Below are positions 21,300 to 32,299 of a stretch of DNA of 64,000 nt, piece by piece. The stretch is from NCBI RefSeq assembly GCF_001427825.1, contig NZ_LMGT01000001.1:1112305-1176304 (forward strand). Direction: 5' to 3'. This DNA is from Brevundimonas sp. Root608 (GTDB lineage Bacteria; Pseudomonadota; Alphaproteobacteria; Caulobacterales; Caulobacteraceae). The translations under genes were made by a program, and so were the position numbers. The first letter of the stretch is position 1; each line of letters opens with the position of its first letter. The notes under the pieces were generated by a model. The model was not told the origin of the DNA. It saw only the letters and a list, made by a program, of their open reading frames with translations, and ran no database searches.

Positions 21300-21314
21300 G
21301 TTCTGTAAGTGTTC
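21300..21314 (+). promoter_or_regulatory. LexA operator 2 (distal)
   Basis: GTTC-TGTAAGT-GTTC on the plus strand, a second exact GTTC-N7-GTTC box in the opposite orientation, centred 25 bp upstream of the first. Together they should give tight lexA autoregulation. Confidence 0.85.
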
Positions 21315-21531
21315 TTGCCTAATGTCAACTTAACGGCGGGTGGGCGCCTACGACCGTTTCTGACGCATGCATCGCTTACTGTGACCGTCGTCGAAGCGCC
21401 GCGAGCCTCCTGAAGTCCGGTGCGTGAATGGAGTTGATGGGGTCAGATCGGAGAAGCAGGGTGAAAGCTTATGAATGTCAGTTGTTTGATCATTCCGACC
21501 TGGCCGGGCCAGAGTCCGGTGAGTCCGTAAT

Positions 21532-21552
21532 GTCCGCACTTTTCGAGCGGAC
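21532..21552 (-). terminator. Hairpin after trpC
   Basis: GTCCGC and GCGGAC form a perfect 6-bp stem with a 9-nt loop, starting 11 nt past the trpC stop. There is no U-tract, so factor-independent termination is doubtful. In the rest of the 21315-21531 gap I see no convincing gene or promoter. Confidence 0.35.
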
Positions 21553-21562
21553 TCTCGGCCCC

Positions 21563-22354
21563 TCAGACCAGCAGTGCCCGCGTCGCCGCCTCGACGTCGG
21601 CCTGACGCATCAGGCTTTCGCCGACCAGAATCGCCTGGGCGTGGGCGTCCGACACCCGGGTCACATCGTCCCGCGTGAAGATGCCGCTCTCGGCGACCAG
21701 CAGGGCGTGGACAGGGCTCAGCATGGCCAGTCGTTCGGTGACCGCCAGATCGACCTCGAAGGTGCGCAGGGACCGATTGTTGATCCCCACCAGATCGCCG
21801 CCCAGCTTGCAGGCGCGGGCCATCTCGGTCTCGTCGTGAGTTTCGATCAGGGCGTCCATGCCGAACCGTCCGGCCTCGGCCAGCAGCTCGGCGGCGAGGG
21901 CGTCGTCGACCATGTCGAGGATGATCAGGATGCAGTCGGCGCCCAGGGCGCGGCTTTCGGCCACCTGCCAGGGGTCGACGAGGAAGTCCTTGCGCAGGCA
22001 GGGCAGGGCGACGGCGTCGCGAGCGGCGGTCAGGAAGGCGTCATCGCCCTGGAAGCTGGGGCCGTCGGTCAGGATCGACAGACAGGTCGCGCCGCCGCGC
22101 TCGTAGGCGCGGGCGAGCGCCGGTGGGTCGAAGTCGGCGCGGATCAGGCCCTTGGACGGGCTGGCCTTCTTGATCTCGGCGATCAGGGCGGGGCGGCCGG
22201 TTCCCTCGACGTGGCGCTCGAGGGCGGCGCGAAAGCCGCGGGGGGGCGAGGCGTGACGCGCCAGCGCCTCGACGGCGGCCTGCGAGGTCGCGGCCTTGCG
22301 GGCGGCCACCTCGTCCCGCTTGTAGGCGGCGATGCCGGCGAGGACGTCGCTCAC
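21563..22354 (-). CDS. trpC: Indole-3-glycerol phosphate synthase
   Basis: Tryptophan pathway TIM-barrel enzyme closing the indole ring. The GTG at 22354 overlaps the trpD stop (GTGA) and gives a 263-residue monofunctional protein beginning [15 protein letters not shown]. Family motifs are [35 protein letters not shown] and [11 protein letters not shown]. Part of the trpGDC unit. Reading further upstream gives only Arg-rich shadow sequence. Confidence 0.93.
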   Translation of the reverse strand: MSDVLAGIAAYKRDEVAARKAATSQAAVEALARHASPPRGFRAALERHVEGTGRPALIAEIKKASPSKGLIRADFDPPALARAYERGGATCLSILTDGPSFQGDDAFLTAARDAVALPCLRKDFLVDPWQVAESRALGADCILIILDMVDDALAAELLAEAGRFGMDALIETHDETEMARACKLGGDLVGINNRSLRTFEVDLAVTERLAMLSPVHALLVAESGIFTRDDVTRVSDAHAQAILVGESLMRQADVEAATRALLV

Positions 22355-23385
22355 GCCGGCTCTTCCGGTTCGGGGGCGTTGGTGGCGACTACCAGATCGT
22401 TCAGGGCCTTTGCGGCTCGACCGTCGTCGATGACCGCGGCGGCGATGGCGGCGCCCTCCTTCAGATCGGCGGCGCGGTCGGCGACGACCAGGGCGGCGGC
22501 GGCGTTGAGCAGGACGATGTCGCGATAGGCGCCCCGTTCGCCTGCCAGCAGATTGCGCAGGGCAAAGGCGTTCTCCTCGGCGTCGCCGCCGCGCAGATCC
22601 TCGATCGAGGCCCGGGGCAGGCCGGCGTCCTCGGGCGTGACGGTGAAGCGGCGGACGGCGCCGTCCCGCCATTCGGCGACCCCGGTAGGCCCCGTGGTGG
22701 TGAGCTCGTCCAGGCCCTGCCCATGCACCACCCAGGCCCGATCGGCGCCCAGCCGGCCCAGCACCTCGGCGAGCGGCTCCAGCAGGCGGGGATCATAGAC
22801 GCCCATCACCTGACGCTTCGCAGACGCGGGATTCGAAAGTGGTCCCAGAAGGTTGAAAACCGTGCGGAAACCGATCTCGGCACGCACCGGCCCGACGTGG
22901 CGCATGGCCCCGTGGTAGGCGGGGGCGAACAGGAAGGCGATGCCGGCGTCATCCAGCGAGCGGCGCTGCTGGGCCGGGCTGGCGGCCAGGTTGACGCCGA
23001 GGGCCGCGAGCACGTCGGACGAGCCGGACTTCGAGCTCAGGGCCCGGTTGCCGTGCTTGGCGACCTTCAGACCGGCGCCGGCCAGAACCAGCGCGGCGGC
23101 CGTGGAGATGTTGAAGGTGTGCTGGCCGTCGCCGCCGGTGCCGCAGGTGTCGATGACGTCGTACGGATGGTCCAGTCTCAGAGCCGCGTCGCGCATCGCC
23201 GTGGCGAAGGCGGCGATCTCCTCCACCGTCTCGCCGCGGATCCGCAGGGCGGTGACGGCGGCGGCGACCTGGGCCGGGGTCGGCTCGCCGCGCAGGCAGG
23301 CGGCGAAGAAGGCTTGGGCCTCATCCGGGGTCAGGATGCGGCCGTCGACAAGCTTGGCCAGCAGGGGTTTGAAACCGTCGGCCAT
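22351..23385 (-). CDS. trpD: Anthranilate phosphoribosyltransferase
   Basis: Transfers phosphoribosyl from PRPP to anthranilate. The 344-residue protein carries the diagnostic [21 protein letters not shown]-binding loop, [17 protein letters not shown] and [17 protein letters not shown]. The start codon directly abuts the trpG stop, and the 3' end overlaps trpC by four bases, indicating co-translation. Confidence 0.95.
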   Translation of the reverse strand: MADGFKPLLAKLVDGRILTPDEAQAFFAACLRGEPTPAQVAAAVTALRIRGETVEEIAAFATAMRDAALRLDHPYDVIDTCGTGGDGQHTFNISTAAALVLAGAGLKVAKHGNRALSSKSGSSDVLAALGVNLAASPAQQRRSLDDAGIAFLFAPAYHGAMRHVGPVRAEIGFRTVFNLLGPLSNPASAKRQVMGVYDPRLLEPLAEVLGRLGADRAWVVHGQGLDELTTTGPTGVAEWRDGAVRRFTVTPEDAGLPRASIEDLRGGDAEENAFALRNLLAGERGAYRDIVLLNAAAALVVADRAADLKEGAAIAAAVIDDGRAAKALNDLVVATNAPEPEEPA

Positions 23386-23976
23386 CTAGACCATCGCCCG
23401 GCGTTTGATGTTGGCGAGGTCGAGGAAATTGGCCAGCAGGTCGTGGCCATGTTCGGTGGCGATGGATTCGGGGTGGAACTGGACCCCGTGGATGGGCCGC
23501 GTCTTGTGCGCCAGCCCCATGATCTCGCCGTCGGCTGTCCAGGCGGTGACCTCAAGCACCTCGGGCAGGGTTTCGCGGCGCACCGCGAGGCTGTGATAGC
23601 GGGTGGCGGTGAACGGCGAGGGCAGGCCCCTGAACACGCTCCGGCCCGCGTGTTCGATCGGCGAGGTCTTGCCGTGCATCAGGGACTTGGCGCGGATCAC
23701 CTCGCCCCCGAACGCCTGCCCCATGGCCTGATGGCCGAGGCAGACCCCGAAGATGGGCATGGCCAGCGGCGCGGTGTCGAGAATGGACAGGCAGACGCCC
23801 GCTTCATTCGGCGTGCAGGGACCTGGCGACAGCAGGACGGCTTCGGGCTTCAGGGCCCAGGCCTCGGCTGCGGTCAGGTCGTCGTTGCGCACCACGCGCG
23901 TCTCCGCGCCCAGCTCCGCGAGGTAGTGGACGAGGTTCCAGGTAAAGCTGTCGTAGTTGTCGACGACCAGGATCAT
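23386..23976 (-). CDS. trpG: Anthranilate synthase component II (glutamine amidotransferase)
   Basis: Supplies ammonia from glutamine to TrpE. The ATG at 23976 begins [19 protein letters not shown], the conserved N terminus. The catalytic Cys is in [16 protein letters not shown], and the catalytic His and Glu in GVQFHPESI. The 196 residues are normal. It is separated from trpE by 283 nt that contain a small gene on the opposite strand, so trpGDC may have its own promoter. Confidence 0.94.
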   Translation of the reverse strand: MILVVDNYDSFTWNLVHYLAELGAETRVVRNDDLTAAEAWALKPEAVLLSPGPCTPNEAGVCLSILDTAPLAMPIFGVCLGHQAMGQAFGGEVIRAKSLMHGKTSPIEHAGRSVFRGLPSPFTATRYHSLAVRRETLPEVLEVTAWTADGEIMGLAHKTRPIHGVQFHPESIATEHGHDLLANFLDLANIKRRAMV

Positions 23977-24080
23977 GGTCTGGCTTCTAGGGGGTGCGGA
24001 GCGACGCGCCAAGCGCATCCCGCCGTAAGTCTTCGTTAACCGAACCGTCCCGAATTGGGATTGTGGAACGGAGACCGGCC

Positions 24081-24263
24081 ATGACCGACAAGACCATCGC
24101 CAGGGCGCGCGTCCTGCTGACCCCGGCGCCGGCCCCGGCGAACCCCTATGCGACGCTGGGCGCGGCGGCGCTGGCGGCGACGGCGGCGGTGTTGATGGCC
24201 GGGGTGCTGGTCCTCGGACCGGGCGTGCGGTTCGACGAAACCGCAGTCTCGGCCCGGCCCTAG
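24081..24263 (+). CDS. Small single-pass membrane protein (hypothetical)
   Basis: A 60-residue ORF on the strand opposite to the trp genes, in the trpE-trpG gap. It starts at ATG 24081 after GGAGACC. Its third codon positions are almost all G or C, like real genes here. The product has a short charged N terminus, a Pro/Ala linker and one membrane helix of about 22 residues ([18 protein letters not shown]). The end overlaps the trpE end by four bases. No family is recognised. Confidence 0.55.
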   Translation: MTDKTIARARVLLTPAPAPANPYATLGAAALAATAAVLMAGVLVLGPGVRFDETAVSARP

Positions 24264-25774
24264 CGGTTGCCGAACGGATAGCGCCAGGCGTCTTCGGCCG
24301 CCCGCATGGGGGCCCGCGCCTTGGCCTGGGTCTCGGCGTATTCCGCGGCCGGATCGCTGTCGGCCACGACGCCCGCGCCGGCCTGGACATGGATCCTCCC
24401 GGCCGCGAACAGGGCGGTTCGCAGGACGATGCAGATGTCGGCCTCGCCGCCAGCGGAGATGTAACCCACGCCGCCCCCGTAGCCGACGCCGCGCTTGGTC
24501 GTCTCCAGCTCGTCGATGATCTCCATCGCCCGCACCTTGGGCGCGCCCGACAGGGTGCCGGCGGGGAGGGCGGCCAGAAGGGCGTCCACGGCGTCGAGGT
24601 CGGCGCGCGCGTCGCCCTGGACCTCGGAGACGATGTGCATGACCGAGCTGTAGCGTTCGATGCGGAAGCTCTCGACGACCTCGACGGTCCCGGGCGCGGC
24701 GACGCGGCCGACGTCGTTGCGGCCGAGGTCCAGCAGCATCAGATGCTCGGCCCGCTCCTTGGGGTCAGCCAGCAACTCGGCCTCCAGGGCGCGGTCGGCC
24801 TCGGGCGTGTCGCCGCGCGGGCGCGTGCCGGCGAGGGGGCGGATGGTGACCCGGCCGTCCTTCAGACGGACGAGGATCTCGGGGCTCGATCCCGCCAGCT
24901 GGAAGTCGCCGAAGTCGAGGAAGAACAGATAGGGCGACGGGTTCGAGCGTCGCAGGGAGCGGTAAAAGGCGAACGGATCGGCGCTCCAGGGCGCGGCGAA
25001 GCGGTGGCTGAGGACCACCTGGAAGATGTCGCCGGCGGCGATGTAGTCCTTGGCCCGCGCCACCAGTTCGCCGAAGTCCGCGGCGTCGACCGGTGAAGCG
25101 AAGTCGGGCGCGGAGGCCTCGACCGCGAGGGGGAGGGCGGGCAGGGGCGCGCGCAGTTCGGTCTCGAACGCGTCCAGCCGGTCGATGGCGGCGGCGAAGG
25201 CGGCTTCAGCGGTTCCGCCGCCGTCAGGGTAGGCCGCCGAAACGAGCACGATCTCGTGCCTGACGGAATCGAAGATGGCCACCAGGGTGGGACGGGTCAG
25301 GACAGCGTCCGGCAGATCCAGCGGATCCGGGTTCGCCGCGCCCAGCGGCTCGAGCAGCCGCACCATGTCATAGCCGAAGACGCCGAACAGGCCGGCGGCC
25401 ATGGGCGGCAGATCGCCGGGCAGGTCGAAGCGCGAGGCGGCCATCAGCGTCCGCAGCGAGGCCAGGGCGTCGCCGCTCTCCGGCGTGAACCGGGCTTCGG
25501 CGATCGCGGGGCCGCGCGCCAGTTCAGCCCGACCGTCCCGGCAGCGCCAGACGGCGTCGGGTTCGCGCGTGATGATAGAATAGCGGCCGTTTACGGCCCC
25601 GCCCTCGACGGACTCCAGCAGGAAGGCGTGGGTCCGGCCGTGCCCGACCTTCAGGAAGGCCGAGACGGGGGTTTCCAGGTCGTCGACCAGCCGGCGGACG
25701 ACGATGCGGGGAAGGCCGGCGGCCCAGCCGCGCTGGAAGCCGGCGAAGTCGGCCGCGTCGGCGTTCCGGCTCAT
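24260..25774 (-). CDS. trpE: Anthranilate synthase component I
   Basis: Chorismate-utilising subunit that commits chorismate to tryptophan. ATG 25774 gives 504 residues. The N-terminal regulatory region includes LLESVEGG, probably the tryptophan-feedback element LLES. The C-terminal catalytic domain has [47 protein letters not shown] and GYGGGVGY. It overlaps the ppiD stop by four bases, so it is probably read from a ppiD or internal promoter. No leader peptide or attenuator can fit directly in front of it. Confidence 0.95.
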   Translation of the reverse strand: MSRNADAADFAGFQRGWAAGLPRIVVRRLVDDLETPVSAFLKVGHGRTHAFLLESVEGGAVNGRYSIITREPDAVWRCRDGRAELARGPAIAEARFTPESGDALASLRTLMAASRFDLPGDLPPMAAGLFGVFGYDMVRLLEPLGAANPDPLDLPDAVLTRPTLVAIFDSVRHEIVLVSAAYPDGGGTAEAAFAAAIDRLDAFETELRAPLPALPLAVEASAPDFASPVDAADFGELVARAKDYIAAGDIFQVVLSHRFAAPWSADPFAFYRSLRRSNPSPYLFFLDFGDFQLAGSSPEILVRLKDGRVTIRPLAGTRPRGDTPEADRALEAELLADPKERAEHLMLLDLGRNDVGRVAAPGTVEVVESFRIERYSSVMHIVSEVQGDARADLDAVDALLAALPAGTLSGAPKVRAMEIIDELETTKRGVGYGGGVGYISAGGEADICIVLRTALFAAGRIHVQAGAGVVADSDPAAEYAETQAKARAPMRAAEDAWRYPFGNR

Positions 25775-27714
25775 TGCCCCGGGGCAGGAGCCGGACGCCG
25801 GGGCGCCGCAGCGCCCGCGGCCGCCGCGGGCGCCTCGGCGGGGAGGCCGAGGGCCATGCGGGCGAGGGCTTCGTCGTAACGGGCCTTCGAGCGCGCCGAG
25901 GCCGCCTTGAGCGCCAGCTCGCCGACAGCGTTCACATTGTCGCCGGCCATGCGCTGGCGGAACTGCTCGGCCACGGGCGCGGCCAGAACCGCCGAGGCCG
26001 GCGTGATCCGCTCGGTGCGGCCGATGACGAAGCTGTCGCTGGTGTTCTGCTGCGAGAACACCTCGCCGCGGGCGCTGCCGAACACGCCGGCAATGACGCC
26101 CTGGCCGTGCTCCTGGGCCGACTGACGGGTCAGACCGTTTCCGGTCCGGATGGTCGCGCCGGCCGAGGCGGCCAGGGCGGCGAGATCCTCGCCGCGGCGC
26201 GCGCGGGCGGCGAGGGCGTTGGCGCGGGTCGTCAGCAGACGGACGTTTTCGCGCAGCACCCATTGCTGGGCCAGCGGGGCGCGGATCGCGTCCAGGGGCG
26301 GCAGGGCGGCGGGGGTGACCTCGTCCACGCGGACGACGAAATACTGGCCCTGGCCCATGTCGATGACTTCGCTCTCGGCGCCCTTGCCCAGCGTCCACAT
26401 GGTCTGGACCAGTTGGGGCGGCAGCGGCGGGTTGATGTCCTGACCGTTGCGCAGCTTGCCGTCCTGGCGGATGGCGGGAACCTGGATGATCCGGGCGCCG
26501 ATCTCGGCCACCGCGGCGTCCAGCGTCTTGCCGGCCTGACGGGCCTTCTCATAGGCCTCGACGCGGCGATAGACGGCGGCGCGGGCATCCTCGGTGCGAA
26601 GTTCCTGGACGACCTGTTCGCGCACGTCGGCGAGGGTGGCGGGGCGCCCCGGGGTGATGGCGGTGACCTTGGCGACGACGAAGCCGACGCTGGCCTGGAC
26701 CGGAGCGGACACCTCGTTGGCGGCGAGGCCGAAGACGGCGGCGGCGATGGCGGGGTCGCCAAGGGCGCTGCGCGGCGTGTCGGCGTAGTCAGCCGGCTGG
26801 ATATTGTTGGCGCTGGCGACGGCGGCCGGCGCCTGGCCGGCCCGCAGGGCGGCGGCGATGCGGTCAGCGGCGGCGCGGTTCGGCGCCGTCAGGGTCACGA
26901 AGGTGCGCTTCTCGGGCAGGGACAGGGCGTCGCGGCGGAAGTTGAACCGCTCCTCGATCCGGGCCTCGCTGATCGCGGCGGGCGCCGCGCGGTCGTCGAA
27001 CAGGACGACGGAGGCGGTGCGCGATTCGGGCAGGCGCAGCTCGGCCGCGTTCTGGTTCATGAAGGCGGTCAGCTGGGCGTCCGTCGGGGCCGGGGCCGTG
27101 CCGGCCATGGCCTGGGTGACTGTGAACCAGCGGCCGTCCCGGGTCTCCAGCGCCTGGCTGGCCAGGACCGCGCCATAGATGCGCGGCAGGCGCATGCCGG
27201 CGCCGAGGGCGGAGCCATAGTGCTGGGTGATGTACTGGTCGCGCAGCTGCGCCTCGAACATCTCGGGCGTGGCGTTGTTTTCCGCCAATTTGGACCGGTA
27301 CTGGTTCTCGTCGAACTTGCCGGTGACCGAATCGAAGAAGCCCGGCGCCTGGCGGATCTGGCGCAGGACCAGTTCCTTGCCGGGGCGGATGCCCGTCTGC
27401 CAGGCCCAGTTCAGGAAGCCGAGCTGCTGCGCCCGCTGCTGCAGGTACTGGGTCAGTCCGCCCTCGCCGATCAGCTCCTCGAAGGTCAGGGCGCGTCCGG
27501 CCTGTTCCTGGGACTGCTGGAGAATACGGTCCATCTCGCCGCGGAATTCGGCCTGGCCGACACTGCGGTCGCCCGCCGTGATCACGTGCTTCGGTCCCAG
27601 GTTGCCCAGCACGTCCAGCTGGGTGCCCCCGGTGACGAGCAGCGCAAGCGCCAGAACGACAAGCAGGCCGATGGCCCATCTGGATTTGGCGAAGGTGCGG
27701 AATGCGGTGAGCAT
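25771..27714 (-). CDS. ppiD: PpiD-like membrane-anchored peptidyl-prolyl isomerase (SurA N-terminal domain)
   Basis: Periplasmic folding helper anchored by one N-terminal membrane helix (WAIGLLVVLALALLVTGG). Residues of about 35-240 form the SurA_N/PpiD chaperone region, with FFDSVTGKFDENQYRSKLA diagnostic for the family. A degenerate parvulin-like PpiC domain follows, and the C-terminal helical part ends in a Pro/Ala tail. ATG 27714 is chosen because the frame above it lacks conserved sequence; 647 residues match the family. It is divergent from tpiA across 133 nt and overlaps trpE downstream. Confidence 0.85.
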   Translation of the reverse strand: MLTAFRTFAKSRWAIGLLVVLALALLVTGGTQLDVLGNLGPKHVITAGDRSVGQAEFRGEMDRILQQSQEQAGRALTFEELIGEGGLTQYLQQRAQQLGFLNWAWQTGIRPGKELVLRQIRQAPGFFDSVTGKFDENQYRSKLAENNATPEMFEAQLRDQYITQHYGSALGAGMRLPRIYGAVLASQALETRDGRWFTVTQAMAGTAPAPTDAQLTAFMNQNAAELRLPESRTASVVLFDDRAAPAAISEARIEERFNFRRDALSLPEKRTFVTLTAPNRAAADRIAAALRAGQAPAAVASANNIQPADYADTPRSALGDPAIAAAVFGLAANEVSAPVQASVGFVVAKVTAITPGRPATLADVREQVVQELRTEDARAAVYRRVEAYEKARQAGKTLDAAVAEIGARIIQVPAIRQDGKLRNGQDINPPLPPQLVQTMWTLGKGAESEVIDMGQGQYFVVRVDEVTPAALPPLDAIRAPLAQQWVLRENVRLLTTRANALAARARRGEDLAALAASAGATIRTGNGLTRQSAQEHGQGVIAGVFGSARGEVFSQQNTSDSFVIGRTERITPASAVLAAPVAEQFRQRMAGDNVNAVGELALKAASARSKARYDEALARMALGLPAEAPAAAAGAAAPRRPAPAPGQ

Positions 27715-27847
27715 GGTCTGTCCTGGCGGAACGGCAGCGAGTGTCGCTTGGCCTATAGGGGGTGAGCGACCCGCACGGCAAGACGATGGCCATTCTTGTC
27801 GGGCCGCGTGGCTTGGCTTGGACGATCTCGCCGCATAGAAGGCGCAC

Positions 27848-28597
27848 ATGAAACAATCCGTGAAGCTGGTCGCCGGCAATTGGAAAATGAACGGTCTGGG
27901 TGCGAGCCTGACCGAGGTCGAGGCCCTGCGCGCCGCACTGGAGCGCGAGCCCGCAGCCTGTCGTGTGGCCCTGTGTCCGCCGGCAACCCTCATCGAGCGG
28001 ATGGCGCGGGCTGCGGCCGGGGGCCCTATAGAGATCGGAGGTCAGGACTGCAGGGCCGAGACCCACGGCGCCTTCACCGGCGACGTCTCCGCGGCGATGC
28101 TGAAAGACGCCGGCGCGGGTCTCGTGATCCTGGGCCACTCGGAGCGCCGTCAGGGATATGGCGAGACCGATCTTCTGGTGTCGGCCAAGGCCGAGGCGGC
28201 GCTGTCCGCCGGACTGGCGCCGATCATCTGTGTGGGCGAAACGCTGGAACAGCGCGAGGCGGGGCGGGCGGTCGAGGTGGTGCGTTCGCAGGTCATGGCG
28301 TCCCTGCCGCCGGCGTTGACGGGCCGCGACTTCGCCGTGGCCTATGAACCGGTCTGGGCGATCGGCACGGGCCTGACGCCGACGCTGGAGCAGATCGAGG
28401 AGGTGCACCGCGCCGTCCGGGCCGCCATGATCGAACGGCTGGGGCTGGGGATCGCGGCGACGCCGATCCTGTACGGCGGCTCGGTCAAGCCGGACAACGC
28501 GATGGAGATTCTGGCCGTCGCGGAAGTCGGCGGCGCATTGGTGGGCGGGGCGTCGCTGAAGGCTGCGGACTTCCTGGGCATCGTCCGCGGCGCGTGA
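27848..28597 (+). CDS. tpiA: Triosephosphate isomerase
   Basis: Interconverts dihydroxyacetone phosphate and glyceraldehyde 3-phosphate. The 249-residue TIM barrel shows VAGNWKMNG with the catalytic Lys, VILGHSERRQGYGET with the catalytic His, AYEPVWAIGTG with the catalytic Glu, and the phosphate-binding YGGSVKPDNA. First gene of a plus-strand run to secG and pyrG, divergent from ppiD. Confidence 0.96.
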   Translation: MKQSVKLVAGNWKMNGLGASLTEVEALRAALEREPAACRVALCPPATLIERMARAAAGGPIEIGGQDCRAETHGAFTGDVSAAMLKDAGAGLVILGHSERRQGYGETDLLVSAKAEAALSAGLAPIICVGETLEQREAGRAVEVVRSQVMASLPPALTGRDFAVAYEPVWAIGTGLTPTLEQIEEVHRAVRAAMIERLGLGIAATPILYGGSVKPDNAMEILAVAEVGGALVGGASLKAADFLGIVRGA

Positions 28598-28601
28598 TCC
28601 C

Positions 28602-28616
28602 GGGCCGTTTCGGCCC
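28602..28616 (+). terminator. Short GC hairpin after tpiA
   Basis: GGGCCG-TTT-CGGCCC, a perfect 6-bp stem 5 nt past the tpiA stop, followed by C-rich rather than T-rich sequence. It may attenuate read-through or be incidental. Confidence 0.3.
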
Positions 28617-28728
28617 CCCTGGGCCGACAACCACGACCGGGGGGGAAAGCGCGTTTGCTCCCGTCCCGCATCAATGTTAGACGCCGCCGCTTGATCGGCG
28701 CGGGTGCGCGCCACACATATCGGCTGCC

Positions 28729-29145
28729 ATGCTCCAGACCATTCTCCTCGTCGCCATGATCCTCATTTCGGTCGCGCTCGCCGGCGTGATCCTGATTCAG
28801 CGCTCCGAAGGCGGCGCCCTGGGCATGGGCGGAGGCCCGTCGGGCTTCATGACGGCGCGCGGCGCGGGCAATCTGCTGACCAAGACGACCTGGGTCCTGT
28901 CGATCCTGTTCTTCCTGTGCGCCATCGGGCTGACCATCCTGGGCAACGTCGAGCGCTCGAACCGTTCGATCGTCGACGCGGACGCGATCGGCGAGCTGGT
29001 CGCCCCGACGACGCCGCAGACCGCGCCGACGCAGGCTCCGGCCACCGCGGCCCAACCGGCCGCGCCCTCGCTGCAGGATCTGGAATCCAGCCTGTCTGGA
29101 ACCGCTCCGGCGCCGGCTCCCGCCCAGCCCGCCCCGGCGCAGTAA
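28729..29145 (+). CDS. secG: Preprotein translocase subunit SecG
   Basis: Small inner-membrane subunit of SecYEG. Two hydrophobic helices (ILLVAMILISVALAGVILIQ and WVLSILFFLCAIGLTILG) flank the conserved glycine-rich loop with RSEGGALGMGGG and GAGNLLTKTTW. The final 50 residues are a Pro/Ala/Gln-rich tail, usual in alphaproteobacterial SecG. The 138 residues are typical. It sits upstream of pyrG, a common arrangement. Confidence 0.93.
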   Translation: MLQTILLVAMILISVALAGVILIQRSEGGALGMGGGPSGFMTARGAGNLLTKTTWVLSILFFLCAIGLTILGNVERSNRSIVDADAIGELVAPTTPQTAPTQAPATAAQPAAPSLQDLESSLSGTAPAPAPAQPAPAQ

Positions 29146-29228
29146 GGATGAGCGGGGACCTTATCCCCGCCTTCCGCTCCCGCCCTCAAAGTCTCCGCAG
29201 TACGCCGCTCGAATCAGCGGTAGAGTGA

Positions 29229-31047
<1,819 letters not shown>

Positions 31048-31094
31048 GTTACATTCGTCGTTGCGGTGCAAGCTCTGAACAGTAAACGCCGGTT

Positions 31095-31994
31095 TCAGGT
31101 CCCCGTGAACATGGTCCGGTCAGCCCTGACAGCTTCGAGGATCATGGCCGTAACCGCCCGGATCCGGGCCAGCGGCTTCAGGTCCGCATGAGTCACCAGC
31201 CACAGGCTGCGGTCCAGGTGCACGGCGTCCGGCAGGACCCGCCGCAGTCCGGCTTCACGCGCCGCGATGAAGTCCGGCAGCACGCACAGGCCGGCGCCGG
31301 CCAGGGCGGCCTGCAACTGGGCGATCAGGTTTGAACTCTGCAGGGCCACGTGAATGTCCACGTCCGGGGCCTGCATGTAGTCCAGCTCGGGCGCGTAGAG
31401 CAGGTCGCCAATATAGCCGATGAAGCGCTGACCGGCCATGTCGGCCCGCGTCAGGATCGGCGGACGCGCGTCCAGATACGAGGGGGCGGCGTACAGGCTC
31501 AGGCCGTAGTCGGTCAGCTTTCGCGACACCAACCGGCCTTCACGCGGCGCGCTGAGCGTCACGGCGATGTCGGCTTCGCGCTTGGACAGGCTGAGCACGC
31601 CGGAGATCGCCACCAGCTGGATATCAAGGCCGGGATGACGATCGGCCAGCCGCGCCATCAACGGAGCCAGGACATAGCTTCCGAACCCCTCCGGCGCGCC
31701 GATGCGGACCGTGCCGCTCAGCGCCTGGTCCGCCTCGCCGAGCTCATGGGCGGCGCGCAGGGTCAGGCTCTCGATCTTCTCGGCCGTCGGCATCAACCGC
31801 TCGCCATGCGGAGTCAGGGCGTAGCCGTGGGGGCTGCGATCGAACAGCTGGGCGCCCAGACCCGTCTCCAGCGCCGCGATGCGCCGCGCCACCGTCGTAT
31901 GATCCATGCCGACGCGGACCGCCGCGGTGGTCAGTCGCCCGGTGCGGGCCACCGCCAGGAAGGCCCGCAAGTCATTCCAGTTGAAGTCCGCCAT
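31095..31994 (-). CDS. LysR family transcriptional regulator
   Basis: The 299-residue protein from ATG 31994 has an N-terminal LysR winged HTH (NDLRAFLAVARTGRLTTAA, then MDHTTVARRIAALETGLGAQ) and a type 2 periplasmic-binding-like effector domain (SGTVRIGAPEGFGSYVLAPL). It is transcribed away from the 58-residue ORF and phaC across about 115 nt, so it may regulate them; that is inference from position only. An alternative ATG at 32018 adds eight residues. Confidence 0.88.
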   Translation of the reverse strand: MADFNWNDLRAFLAVARTGRLTTAAVRVGMDHTTVARRIAALETGLGAQLFDRSPHGYALTPHGERLMPTAEKIESLTLRAAHELGEADQALSGTVRIGAPEGFGSYVLAPLMARLADRHPGLDIQLVAISGVLSLSKREADIAVTLSAPREGRLVSRKLTDYGLSLYAAPSYLDARPPILTRADMAGQRFIGYIGDLLYAPELDYMQAPDVDIHVALQSSNLIAQLQAALAGAGLCVLPDFIAAREAGLRRVLPDAVHLDRSLWLVTHADLKPLARIRAVTAMILEAVRADRTMFTGT

Positions 31995-32108
31995 GGGCCT
32001 CCTTGTGCAAAAATGCACAACCGTTGCGCAAGTACTGGCATCGTCAGAACAGAAAAGCCATGAGATACCGCCGCTATCGAACGCGACTTCGTTCAGGGGA
32101 CCTTCGTC

Positions 32109-32285
32109 ATGGCTTTCGACTCCGCCGCCTACATGCCCGTCGCGCCCTCGCCGGTCGCGGCCCTCATCGAGGCCGCGGTGGAACCGTGTCCGGTCTGGGC
32201 CGCCGAGAACCCCGACCGCGCCCTTGCGTTGCTGTTTGTCGCCCCGCGCGCCTGCGCCGCCGTCGACGTCCTCGTCTCGCTGTAA
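32109..32285 (+). CDS. 58-residue ORF upstream of phaC (hypothetical)
   Basis: ATG 32109 follows GGGGACC and opens a 58-codon frame ending TAA just 14 nt before the phaC start. Codon use is strongly GC3-biased. The product is Ala/Val/Pro-rich with one weakly hydrophobic stretch (RALALLFVAPRACAA) and two Cys. No family is recognised. Spacing suggests co-transcription with phaC, divergent from the LysR gene. Confidence 0.45.
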   Translation: MAFDSAAYMPVAPSPVAALIEAAVEPCPVWAAENPDRALALLFVAPRACAAVDVLVSL

Positions 32286-32299
32286 GCGAAAGCCACACC

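Noticed and set aside
21348..21539. 63-codon minus-strand frame between lexA and trpC
   Set aside because: No ribosome-binding site and no sensible composition; it reaches into the hairpin after trpC.
25774..27765. 663-codon open frame antisense to ppiD
   Set aside because: Low-complexity Gly/Ala/Arg translation with no signal; ppiD on the minus strand has a membrane anchor and SurA_N motifs.
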